Shown: piece after piece, positions 46,690-55,351 of the stretch
How positions within the stretch are numbered: position 1 is the stretch's first letter
Layout: each line of letters starts with the position of its first letter
NCBI RefSeq assembly: GCF_023074175.1
Contig: NZ_JADPKS010000144.1
Coordinates: 62,001-126,000 of the forward strand
DNA length: 64,000 bases
Reading direction: 5' to 3'
Source of the DNA: Bradyrhizobium sp. 139
GTDB taxonomy: Bacteria > Pseudomonadota > Alphaproteobacteria > Rhizobiales > Xanthobacteraceae
Program-made: the position numbers and the translations under genes
The notes under the pieces: generated by a model
Databases searched by the model: none
What the model was told of the DNA's origin: nothing
What the model saw: only the letters and a program-made list of their open reading frames with translations

Positions 46690-49600
46690 TTATTCAGCAG
46701 CCAATGCCGGTCGTGATTCCGGATTCTCGTGCGAAACCTCGTGCATATCATCCGCGGTGGGCTTGATCCGGAACCACGCGGCATAGAGCGCGGGAAGGAA
46801 CAGAAGGATCAGAACCGTTCCGACCGCCGTGCCGCCGATCAGCGTGTAGGCCATCGATCCCCAGAAGACGGAATGCGTGAGCGGGATGAAAGCCAGCACC
46901 GCAGCCAATGCCGTCAGGATCACGGGCCTCGTGCGTTGCACGGTGGCCTCGATGACGGCGTGATAGTCATCAAGTCCGGCCGCAAGGTTCTCCTTGATTT
47001 GTTCGGTCAAGATCAGCGTGTTGCGCATCAGGATGCCCGCCAGTCCGATCAGGCCCAGAATGGCGTTGAATCCGAACGGCTGATGGAAGATCAGCAACAT
47101 CGGCACGACGCCGGCAAGGCCGAGCGGTCCCGTCAGCACGACCATGGCCATCGTCGAGAAGGATCGCACCTGCAGCATGATGACGATCAGCATGGCAGCA
47201 ATCATGGCCGGGAAGATCGTCGCCAACGCGTCGTTAGCCTTGGTGGCCTCCTCGATCGATCCGCCCAATTCGATACGATAACCGGACGGAAGGGATGCGA
47301 TCAGCGGCTGAAGTGCCGTCTTGATCGCCTTGGAGACCTCCGGAGGTTGGTTCGCTTCATTGATGTCCGAGCGTATCGTGACGACGGGTATGCGATCGCG
47401 GCGTTTGAGGATCGGCTCCTCCAGACGGATTTCCGAATGGCCGACCTGGTCGAGCGGAATCGCTCGGCCGTCCCGGCTCATCAATGAGAAATCCGCCAGA
47501 CGCGATGGGTCGAGCCGCTCGCCACCGGCGCTGCGTGCCACGATGGGGACGTTGCGGATGTCCTCGCGGACCTGTGTCACCGTGATGCCCGTCAGCAGGA
47601 ACTGAAGCTGCCGGCCCACCTCGGCTGGAGAAAGGCCGATCAGGTTCAGCCGATCCTGATCCGGGATGAAGCGGAGCACGGGCGTGCGATTGCCCCAATC
47701 GCGATTTGCTTGCCGCACGTCATGAACGCTGCGCATGACTTCGAGCGCCTTCTGGGAGATCGCGTACAATTGCGCGGGATCCGGCCCCATCACACGAAAC
47801 TCCACCGGGAACGGCGTGTAAGGTCCGAACACGAGCTGGGTGACTCGCACATTGGCCTCAGCTGCAAGACCCTGTGACGCTGCCTGACGGAGCCGGTGCT
47901 TCAAAGCCTCGCGCGCTTCCGCGTCGGGCGTCAGCACGACGATCTTGGCGAAGGCCGGATCCGGCAGCTCCGGCGCCATCGCGAAGAAGAAGCGCGGCGC
48001 ACCCTGGCCGATATAGCTCGTGATGATCCTGGCCTCGGGTTGATCATGCAGCCAGGTCTCGAGCTTCTCGACAGTGGCCGTCGTCGTCTCGATGCTGGTG
48101 CCTTCTGGCAGACGAACCTCTACCAGCACTTCCGGGCGGTCGGAGGTCGGGAAGAACTGCTGCTTGACGCCCCCCATGCCGACCACGGAAAGCGCGAAGG
48201 CGACGGCGACGATGCTGCAGGTCAGGAACTTGTGGCGCACGGCGAGGGTAATGAGCGCGCGCAGGCGCTGATAGTTGGGCGTGCCGTAAATCGCGTGATG
48301 ACCGCCTTCGATCGGCTTGATCGCGGGCAGCATCTTGACGCCAAGATAGGGCGTGAAGATCACTGCGACGATCCACGAGACGATGAGGGCGAACCCCACG
48401 ACCCAGAAGATGTTGCCGGCATATTCGCCGGCCGTCGAGCGCGCGAAGCCCACCGGCAGGAAGCCTGCGATCGTCACCAGTGTTCCCGACAGCATCGGCG
48501 CGGCGGTGTGGCTCCACGCATAGGCCGCCGCCGAGATGCGGTCCATGCCCTCTTCCATCTTCACCACCATCACCTCGATGGCGATGATGGCGTCGTCGAC
48601 GAGAAGACCGAGCGCCAGGATGAGGGCGCCGAGCGTGATGCGGTCGAAGAACCGGCCGGTCTCCAGCATGATGAGGAACACGACGGCGAGCGTCAGGGGT
48701 ACGGCCGCTGCAACGACGATGCCGACGCGCCAGCCGAGGCTGAGCAGGCTCACCAGCAGCACCACGCCGAGCGCCATCGCGAACTTCATCATGAATTCGT
48801 CGACCGCCGAGGTGATGTTGACGGCCTGGTCGCTGACCTTGGCCAGACTCATCCCGAGCGGCAGTGTCCGAGCGATAGCTGCGGACCGCTCCTCCAGCGC
48901 CTTGCCGAGCGCCAGACCATTCCAGCCCTCCTGCATCACCGCCGCGAGCATGATAGTGGGCTCACCCTGGTGTCGGATGATGTAGGTGGGAGGATCCTCA
49001 TAGCCGCGGCGGACCTCGGCAATGTCGGAAAGCTTCAGCGTTCGCCCGGCAGCAACGATCGGCGTGTCGGCGATCGCCTGGACGCTGTCATAAGCGCCAT
49101 CGACCCGGATGAAGACCTGCGGCCCCCCGGTGTCGATCGAGCCTGCCGGGGTCAACGTGTTCTGCCGCTGGAGAGTGGCAACGATATCCGTTGCCGATAC
49201 GCCGAGGGTTGCCAGTTTGGCATAGGAAAATTCGACGAAGATCTGCTCAGGACGCTCGCCGAGGATGTTGATCTTCTTGACGCCGGGCACGTGCAGGAGG
49301 TCCTGACGAATGGTCTCGGCTTGCCTTGCGAGCTCACGCATCGGCATGCCCTTGGCCTTAAGGGCGTAGAGTCCGAAGCTCACATCCGAATATTCATCAT
49401 TGACGAAGGGGCCGAGCACGCCGGAGGGCAGCTTGCGGACTTCATCTCCCAGCTTCTTGCGGGCTTGATAAAACTCTTCCTGCACGCTCGAGGGCGGCGT
49501 GCTGTCCTTCAGCGTCAGCGTCATGTAGGCATAACCGGACCGCGTGGTCGTCTCCACCCGGTCGTACCAGGTCAGCTCCTGAATCCGCTTCTCCAGGGGT

Positions 49601-49800
49601 TCGGCGACCTGGTCCTGCATCTCGCGTGCCGTCGCGCCCGGCCACACGGTGGTGACTGTCAGGGTCTTGATGGTGAAGGACGGGTCCTCGGCCCGTCCGA
49701 GCTGGAAGAAGGCGTAGACGCCCGTGGCCGCCAGCAGGAGGATGAAGAACAGAGTAACGGCCCGCTCGCGAACAGCGAGCGCGGAAAGATTGAAGGTCAT
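46690..49800 (-). CDS. RND efflux permease (AcrB/HAE-type)
   Basis: 1036 residues, the usual length for an RND inner-membrane pump. The N-terminal helix, two large periplasmic loops and two six-helix bundles are apparent. The proton-relay aspartate pair occurs in GLLVDDAIIAIE near residue 400, and the N-terminal region has the GAEDPSFTIKT-type motif of the MFP-linked HAE families. It pumps drugs or toxic organics out of the cell with the upstream membrane-fusion protein. It overlaps that gene by one base (TGATG). No outer-membrane factor is encoded nearby, so it must borrow one. Confidence 0.93.
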   Translation of the reverse strand: MTFNLSALAVRERAVTLFFILLLAATGVYAFFQLGRAEDPSFTIKTLTVTTVWPGATAREMQDQVAEPLEKRIQELTWYDRVETTTRSGYAYMTLTLKDSTPPSSVQEEFYQARKKLGDEVRKLPSGVLGPFVNDEYSDVSFGLYALKAKGMPMRELARQAETIRQDLLHVPGVKKINILGERPEQIFVEFSYAKLATLGVSATDIVATLQRQNTLTPAGSIDTGGPQVFIRVDGAYDSVQAIADTPIVAAGRTLKLSDIAEVRRGYEDPPTYIIRHQGEPTIMLAAVMQEGWNGLALGKALEERSAAIARTLPLGMSLAKVSDQAVNITSAVDEFMMKFAMALGVVLLVSLLSLGWRVGIVVAAAVPLTLAVVFLIMLETGRFFDRITLGALILALGLLVDDAIIAIEVMVVKMEEGMDRISAAAYAWSHTAAPMLSGTLVTIAGFLPVGFARSTAGEYAGNIFWVVGFALIVSWIVAVIFTPYLGVKMLPAIKPIEGGHHAIYGTPNYQRLRALITLAVRHKFLTCSIVAVAFALSVVGMGGVKQQFFPTSDRPEVLVEVRLPEGTSIETTTATVEKLETWLHDQPEARIITSYIGQGAPRFFFAMAPELPDPAFAKIVVLTPDAEAREALKHRLRQAASQGLAAEANVRVTQLVFGPYTPFPVEFRVMGPDPAQLYAISQKALEVMRSVHDVRQANRDWGNRTPVLRFIPDQDRLNLIGLSPAEVGRQLQFLLTGITVTQVREDIRNVPIVARSAGGERLDPSRLADFSLMSRDGRAIPLDQVGHSEIRLEEPILKRRDRIPVVTIRSDINEANQPPEVSKAIKTALQPLIASLPSGYRIELGGSIEEATKANDALATIFPAMIAAMLIVIMLQVRSFSTMAMVVLTGPLGLAGVVPMLLIFHQPFGFNAILGLIGLAGILMRNTLILTEQIKENLAAGLDDYHAVIEATVQRTRPVILTALAAVLAFIPLTHSVFWGSMAYTLIGGTAVGTVLILLFLPALYAAWFRIKPTADDMHEVSHENPESRPALAAE

Positions 49801-50903
49801 CAGTTGCTCCTGCTGTCCGAGGCAGTCCTGACGTGAGCACCTTCGTGCAGGAGATGAGCGCCGAGCGAAACGATCTGGTCACCGGACTTCGATCCGGAGA
49901 TAATGGCCGTCTCGCTGGTCACACGCAGAAGCTTGACGGGCTGCAGGCGTACGGTCGAGGTCGCACCGTCGAAGACCCAGATGCCGGTCGTTCTGCCGTC
50001 GTCGAGCACGGCTCCCAGCGGCACCTGGACTTCCGGCTGACTGTCCTGGCTTGCAAGCCGAATGGTGACCGTCGCGCCAAGTGGTGCCGCCGCGGCCTCA
50101 CCATCGAGCACGTAGCGGGCCTCATAGGTGCGGGTCTGCGGATCGGCGGAATCCGACAACTGACGAAGATGTGCGGTATGGCGGCGCCCGTCGCTTCCAT
50201 ACAGACTAGCCTCCGCAAGCGAACCGATCGCCGGGCGGATCGTTTCTGGAAGCGCCACCACGGCTTCGCGAGGACCGGACTGTGCCAGCCGGACGACCGT
50301 CTGGCCGGCGGAGACGACTTGTCCGGGTTCACCAAGCGTTTGGGTAACCGTTCCGTCCGCATCAGCAACCAGGACCGAATAAGTCGCCTGGTTCTCGGCA
50401 ACCCCTGCATCGGCTTCCGCCGCGGCAAGCTGTGCTTTGGCGGTGTCCGATGCGGCCTTCGCCTGCTCGTAGCGCTGCTTTGACGTCCATCCGTCGTTGA
50501 CCAGATTGGCGTAGCGCCGCTCGTCGGCGTCGGTCTGAACGACAACTGCACGCGCAGCGGCGGCGGCGTTGCGCTTCGCTGTGACTGCCAGGCGGAGATC
50601 GGTTTCGTCGATCCGCATCAGCGGCTGGCCGGATTTGACCTGCTCACCAACATTGACGAGCCGTTCGACGATCTTCCCGGCAACGCGAAAACCGAGATTG
50701 CTTTCCACTCGCGCGCCGACCGTTCCGGTGAAACCACGTTCAGATCCGCCGACCCGGGTGGCCGTCACCAGACGGACCATGGGAGGCTCTTGCCTGGGGT
50801 CGATGACCGCGGAGGCTTCATGAGCGGGAATCGCAAGAGCAACAAAGGTCGCCACCCCAGCCGGGACCAGAATACCGGCGAGCACCGCAATACCCCTCTT
50901 CAT
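49800..50903 (-). CDS. RND efflux periplasmic adaptor (membrane-fusion protein)
   Basis: 367 residues. An N-terminal uncleaved or lipid-free signal anchor (residues 4-25) is followed by the lipoyl half-motifs (GFTGTVGARVESNLGFRVAG and ADGTVTQTLGEPGQVV), an alpha-hairpin with Ala-rich heptads (about 105-170), and the beta-barrel and membrane-proximal domains. The Cys needed for lipoprotein processing is absent. It connects the permease to an outer-membrane channel. It is the first gene of the operon, transcribed from the shared promoter region at 50904-51114 under probable TetR control. Confidence 0.92.
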   Translation of the reverse strand: MKRGIAVLAGILVPAGVATFVALAIPAHEASAVIDPRQEPPMVRLVTATRVGGSERGFTGTVGARVESNLGFRVAGKIVERLVNVGEQVKSGQPLMRIDETDLRLAVTAKRNAAAAARAVVVQTDADERRYANLVNDGWTSKQRYEQAKAASDTAKAQLAAAEADAGVAENQATYSVLVADADGTVTQTLGEPGQVVSAGQTVVRLAQSGPREAVVALPETIRPAIGSLAEASLYGSDGRRHTAHLRQLSDSADPQTRTYEARYVLDGEAAAAPLGATVTIRLASQDSQPEVQVPLGAVLDDGRTTGIWVFDGATSTVRLQPVKLLRVTSETAIISGSKSGDQIVSLGAHLLHEGAHVRTASDSRSN

Positions 50904-50920
50904 GACCGTCTCCTTGCATT

Positions 50921-51100
50921 TAGATTTCGTATGACTTCTATAAGTTTTTTAGAGGTCGATCGCAATCTAATTTATGGAAATGACGGGAACGTGATCTCAA
51001 AAACCGAAATCTCTCGTCGGTTCGCGGCCGAATCCGACCGACCCAGATTGATAGATTGCGATTGAAATCCATATTGGATATAGAAGTCGAACGAAATCCA
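50921..51100. promoter_or_regulatory. Symmetrical divergent promoter/operator between RND operon and tetR
   Basis: The 50 bases at 50921-50970 are an imperfect inverted copy of 51051-51100. The strongest blocks are GATTTCGTNNGACTTCTATA (50923-50942), matched on the other strand near 51079-51098, and ATCGCAATCTA, matched near 51052-51064. Each divergent gene thus has the same upstream element, as expected if one TetR repressor binds both promoters. Confidence 0.72.
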
Positions 51101-51114
51101 AATGGAGATCCACG

Positions 51115-51693
51115 ATGCGAGTGAGTCGCACACAGGCTGCCGAGAACCGCCAAACTGTAATCAATGTGGCAAGTCGCCTCTTCAGGGAGCGCGGCTTTGA
51201 TGGCATCGGTCTCAAGGATCTGATGAAGGGCGCCGGGCTGACCCAGGGCGCCTTCTACAAGCAGTTCGCATCAAAAGAGGATCTGGCGGTTGAGGCGTCC
51301 AGGCGCGCATTGGAGAGCGCTTCCGGCCGATGGTCGGACGCGGCCGCGGCACACCCTGACGATCCGCTCGGCGCGGTGATCTCGTTTTACCTCAGCGGCG
51401 ACCATCGCGGAGAGAAGCTGGACGGATGCCCGATGGTGGCGCTCGGCTCGGATGCCGCCCGGCAAGGCCCCGAGGTGAAGGCGGAATTCGAAGCGGGAGT
51501 CAGGGCACATCTCGACGTGCTCGACCGCTTCATTGCCGGGACCGGTCAGGAGGCCTCACGCGGCAAGGCCATGGCCATTCTCGCGACGATGGTCGGCGCG
51601 GTGACGCTATCGCGCGTCGTCAACGATCCCGATCTCGCCCAGGCGCTTTTGGATGCCGCGGCCGAACAGGTTCGCGACGCCGCTGCCGCTTGA
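51115..51693 (+). CDS. TetR-family transcriptional regulator
   Basis: 192 residues. The N-terminal helix-turn-helix domain (about 8-60) has FRERGFDGIGLKDLMKGAGLTQGAFYKQF-type residues (GLTQGAFYKQFASKEDL is the recognition region). The C-terminal ligand domain resembles the TetR_C_16/LmrA-YxaF type, with a GCPMVALGSDAARQ segment. It is divergent from the RND pump operon and probably represses both it and itself through the mirrored elements at 50921-51100. It lies 31 bases upstream of the hydrolase gene, likely co-transcribed. Confidence 0.92.
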   Translation: MRVSRTQAAENRQTVINVASRLFRERGFDGIGLKDLMKGAGLTQGAFYKQFASKEDLAVEASRRALESASGRWSDAAAAHPDDPLGAVISFYLSGDHRGEKLDGCPMVALGSDAARQGPEVKAEFEAGVRAHLDVLDRFIAGTGQEASRGKAMAILATMVGAVTLSRVVNDPDLAQALLDAAAEQVRDAAAA

Positions 51694-51724
51694 AGTGAAC
51701 ACCCTCGAAGCACGGAGAGATCGA

Positions 51725-52573
51725 ATGCTCAGCATGACTGAAGCCAAACCAGATTTGCTGAAGATATCGGATAAGCTAAGCGTCCGTTTTCAGAAGACCG
51801 GCAGCGGGCCTCCGCTGCTCCTCATCCATACGATCCGGACGCAACTCGAATATTTTCGCGCTCTTGCGCCCCTCCTCGCCAGATCGCACACGGTGTATGC
51901 CATCGACCTTCCGGGTCACGGACACTCACCGATCGATTCAGGCGCGAGCTTCGATGAACCCTACTTCAGGCGGGCCGTCATAAGCTTCATCGAGGAGCTG
52001 GACCTCTCGGCCATGACACTCGTTGGCGAATCGATCGGCGGCGCATTGGCCCTCACGGTCGCAGCATCGCTTCCGTGGCGGGTGAAGCGGGTCTTTGCGA
52101 TCAATCCCTACGATTACGAGACCCGCTACGGCGACGGCATTCGACGCGGCAACTGGTTTTCGAACTTCATCATCGGAAGTCTTCAGATCCCGGTGCTCGG
52201 CGCGATCAATGCGTCGCTCGAAAACAAGATCGTCCTCGGCATGATCATGGGCGGCGGATATCACGACCCGCGCAAATTGCCGGCGGATCTGCTTGCCGAG
52301 TTCGGTGAAGTCGCCCGTCGCCCCCGCTACAAGCGGATCGCACGCAAGGTGCTGGCAGGCTGGCGATCCTGGAGCAAGGCGCGCGACTACTATCACCAGA
52401 TCTCGGCACCCGTGACGCTCATCTACGGCGATAGCGACTGGTCACGGCCGGCTGAACGCGAACGTACACGTTCGCTGATTCCTGCTTCGCAGATGGTGAC
52501 GCTCAGGAATACCGGTCACTTCTCGTCCGTCGAGAATCCGTCGGAGCTGGCTCGCGTGATAATGGAGAGCTAA
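51725..52573 (+). CDS. Alpha/beta-hydrolase fold protein
   Basis: About 282 residues. The start is set at the ATG preceded by CGGAGAGATCGA; an in-frame ATG at 51653 would overlap tetR. The nucleophile elbow is GESIGG (near residue 103), a candidate acid Asp lies in YGDSDWSRP (near 240) and the His in NTGHFSSVE (near 265), so a complete triad is visible. The oxyanion segment is IHT instead of the usual HG. Substrate unknown. It shares an operon with the TetR regulator of the efflux pump, so it may act on the same toxic compound. Confidence 0.85.
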   Translation: MLSMTEAKPDLLKISDKLSVRFQKTGSGPPLLLIHTIRTQLEYFRALAPLLARSHTVYAIDLPGHGHSPIDSGASFDEPYFRRAVISFIEELDLSAMTLVGESIGGALALTVAASLPWRVKRVFAINPYDYETRYGDGIRRGNWFSNFIIGSLQIPVLGAINASLENKIVLGMIMGGGYHDPRKLPADLLAEFGEVARRPRYKRIARKVLAGWRSWSKARDYYHQISAPVTLIYGDSDWSRPAERERTRSLIPASQMVTLRNTGHFSSVENPSELARVIMES

Positions 52574-52805
52574 TGACCGCAATGACAACAACACAACGGT
52601 GTTCGACCACGCTGCCGTTTTGCTCGCCCTAGTGTCCTATTCTACGACGAGCACGTATTCGACCTGTACCATCGGATCTGCGCGCTCTATCGAGCGGGAT
52701 GAAGATACAGAAACAAAGGGAAAAGTCACACAGCAGCCTGGCCGTGCGACGCTCGACCACAACCAAACATCGCACGAGACGCGCTTCGTTCTCCGCCCTG
52801 AAGCG

Positions 52806-52830
52806 AAAAAACCCTGCATCAGCAGGGCTT
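52806..52830 (-). terminator. Intrinsic terminator downstream of the tRNA remnant
   Basis: On the minus strand GCCCTGC-TGAT-GCAGGG is followed by TTTTTT, a classic rho-independent terminator placed right after the tRNA 3' end. Confidence 0.8.
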
Positions 52831-52835
52831 TGAGA

Positions 52836-52880
52836 TGGTGGGCGCACCAGGGCTCGAACCTGGGACCCGCTGATTAAGAG
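52836..52880 (-). tRNA. 3' half of tRNA-Lys(CUU): attachment site of an integrated element
   Basis: The minus strand reads CTCTTAATCAGCGGG (anticodon loop and stem of tRNA-Lys CUU), then a perfect T-arm (CCAGG-TTCGAGC-CCTGG), then the acceptor strand TGCGCCC, discriminator A and CCA. The 5' half (expected GGGCGCA and D-arm) is missing. The break lies at the anticodon loop, the usual crossover point for tyrosine integrases. A genomic integrase gene starts 240 bases further right, so this is one end of an integrative element. Intact tRNA-Lys should lie at the other end, outside the window. Confidence 0.8.
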
Positions 52881-53058
52881 TTCAAAATCAGCGCTTCGCT
52901 GCGATTTCTAAATCTGCTCTACGCTACGACGAACCTTCAGAAGTCCTTTGTTTTACAGGGTTTTGTCGCATAGCTTCGCAGTACATCGAACCCACACCTC
53001 CAAACACCCCGGTTCGCCAACACCGTTTGAAAACCGTTTTAGTCGACTGGCTCCCCCA

Positions 53059-54398
53059 ATGAACGACATTCGAATGCCCCTGAGCGATAAGAGCATCGCT
53101 CAGTTACCCGCGACACCGAATTGAAGGGATTCTTCGTCGTCGTTGGGAAGAGGAAAAGAACCTTCACCGTCCAAGGCGATCTCCGGCAGGGAGGAAAGCG
53201 GGCGTCTTCGATCAGAGTATCTATCGGCGACACGCGCGAGTTGACGACCCGAGCAGCGCGCGCGATCGCGAAGGAATATCTGGCTCAGATCAGTAGAGGA
53301 CAGCATCCGAAGACGGCGAAGCAAGATGGAGACGCTGGCTCCGGCCAGGCTGGGAACGAGGCGAAAATCGAGATTTCGACTGTCACCCTTAGACAAGCAT
53401 GGCAGCGATATCGGGAAGCCCACTTGATCCGAAAGGGTCGCAGTGAAAAGACCTTAAGCGGTTATCGCGATCGCGTAGAACGCCTCTTTGCGGAATGGCT
53501 TGATACTTCACTAGGCGAACTCGCGATGGATCCTGCTCGCGTTGCCAAGAAGCACGACTACATTACGAAAGAGAACGGTCCCTATATCGCAAATGGCTGC
53601 ATGCGAACGCTGCGCGCAATCTACAATCATGCTCGCAAGACCAACAGATTGCTGCCACCCGACAACCCAGCAGACGCCGTCGACTGGAATGAGGAGAAGC
53701 GCCGAGATACCGGCATGGGCGCGAGCGACTTGACCGAATGGTTCCGGGAGTTGGCTGCCCTCGAAAATCCGGTCCGCCGCGAATTTCATCTGCTCACGCT
53801 GCTCTGTGGATCTCGGACTACCGCATTACAGCAGGTAAAGCCGAGTCACGTCGATTTTCGCCGCCGAACTCTGCACATCGAAAAGCCAAAGGGCGGCAGG
53901 AAGCGAGCTTTCGACATCCCACTCTCCCGAGAAATGATACTGTGTCTCATTCGGGCAATACGCTTCGGTAGGCAGATGTATCCGTTGCAGTCGCGGAAAT
54001 GGATCTTTCCCGGCGACAGTGCGTCGGGCCATCTTGCTGAAACAAAAGAGGATCGCGATACTCTTTCGAAGTGGGGTAACGATCTTCGTCAAACATTCCG
54101 GACCATTGCCACAGCTGCTGGAGTTTCGGAATTCGACGCAAAGCTGCTGATGAACCATTCAATCCCAGGCGTGAATGCCGGCTACGTTACCCGCCACAAA
54201 CTACTTGAGGACCACCTGCGCAGCCAGCAACAAGCGATTAGCACCGCTGTGTTTTCCGCTATCGGTAAAATGCTTACGAAGGACGCCGCCTTGCGAGATT
54301 GGCTAGGACGCTGCGCAAGCCGATGTGTAATCGGCGGGCAACAGATGAAGCGAGGCGATCTGGGTGAGGATCAAGACAGAATTCCGCATGCAGCATGA
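53059..54398 (+). CDS. Tyrosine-type integrase, N-terminus frameshifted
   Basis: The long frame (from a TTG at 53121, 425 residues) encodes most of a phage-type integrase: arm-binding DTELKGFFVVVG-like segment, core-binding SAM-like domain (about 75-165) and catalytic domain. The catalytic Arg is in CGSRTTAL, the Lys in IEKPKGGRKR, the box-II Arg in NDLRQTFRT (with Asn instead of the usual His), and the nucleophile Tyr in NAGYVTRH. The natural N-terminus MPLSDKSIAQLPAT is encoded in another frame from ATG 53059 and runs into a stop at 53122. A single missing base in the CCC at about 53107 would join the two. It is next to the tRNA-Lys att remnant. It may be inactive, or start inefficiently at TTG. 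Confidence 0.85.
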
Positions 54399-54858
54399 AT
54401 GCACGCATAGGCCGGATAGCTTTGGTGCTCGGCGCCGCGGTCGGTGCAGCGCACCTCGGAATCTAGGAATCTAAAAGGCTGTAGCGCAACCGCCTATTCC
54501 AACATTCGGTTTCCTGCGTCCCGAACGCAGGAGCATCTTCTAAGTTATTGATATTCCTCGATTGGCCAACGTTTCCGTCCCGTTTTGTTCACGATCATTT
54601 CACCCAATTCGTTGCGATTTCGTTGCGGCGTTCTTGAAGCGGAATGGGCATCTCTGATGCATGGGCATTTTCGAGAGGTAGCAATGTCAGGGCGGGGAAA
54701 GGATTCCCTGCGTAGGCTGTGTTGAGAGCCGGGGGCCGCTGGCGTCGGTGGTCGGACTTCGAGTCAGTGGTCCGCTGATGCGCAAATTCGGTGAAGTGCC
54801 CCTATAGATATTCGCACCAGCGCTCTACTGGACGAACAAACGACCTGCTGGCTCAAAG
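54399..54858. other. Gene-poor 0.46 kb after the integrase
   Basis: No frame that I can support. The region is less GC-rich than its surroundings around 54530-54620, consistent with acquired DNA. No att-like repeat of the tRNA-Lys 3' end was seen. Confidence 0.4.
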
Positions 54859-55137
54859 CTATCCTTTGGACAGGCGCAATTCCTCGATGGCTCGGACGCA
54901 GATCTTGACGGGGTCCTTGAGGCCGGTCTGCCCGATCTCAATGATCTTCCTGGCTATCAATTCGGTGAGGGGATCGTTTCGATCCTGTACGCCAATCGTG
55001 CGGAGGGCCTGCTCGTAAGCGGTGGAAAGCCGCGTGATCTCTTCGGGTCCGAGAGGTGAGTTTTGAAGTATCCGGTAGATGGCCAACTGTTGTCCCCCTG
55101 CTGGACGCAGCGTAGCACCAGCCTGCTGAGGGAGCAT
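54859..55137 (-). CDS. Small conserved protein of unknown function
   Basis: 92 residues, soluble and mainly helical (EITRLSTAYEQALRTIGV; LIARKIIEIGQTG). Similar proteins are frequent as lone genes in Bradyrhizobium and Rhodopseudomonas. No domain with a known role. It is divergent from the adenylate cyclase gene across about 215 bases. Confidence 0.65.
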   Translation of the reverse strand: MLPQQAGATLRPAGGQQLAIYRILQNSPLGPEEITRLSTAYEQALRTIGVQDRNDPLTELIARKIIEIGQTGLKDPVKICVRAIEELRLSKG

Positions 55138-55351
55138 TGCGATTTAGGAGCTAAATTTAGCTTCTGAAAAAGCGCGGATGAGCCGGTGGAGATCCGCAAT
55201 GGCAATGCTTTTAGGGCCGTCTGAATCCTACGGACCTCGACATGCGCTGGAACCACCTGCTAAGCTGAGCGGTCCCTGGTGGACGCTTACAGGGCGGTCC
55301 CGTGTAGAGAAAGGCGTGGTAAGCCCCACCTTTAGCTTCACGGAGCACGGT

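Noticed and set aside
47896..49836. 646-codon plus-strand open frame opposite the RND permease
   Set aside because: It is antisense to a strongly conserved pump gene, and its His/Arg/Asp-rich composition is typical of shadow frames.
46690..50903. RND pump as possible type I secretion partner for the giant RTX protein
   Set aside because: The permease is a proton-driven RND pump with its own adaptor; type I secretion needs an ABC ATPase, which is absent here.
52599..52877. 92-codon frame ending in HQGSNLGPAD
   Set aside because: The end is simply the antisense translation of the tRNA-Lys 3' half, a common false ORF.
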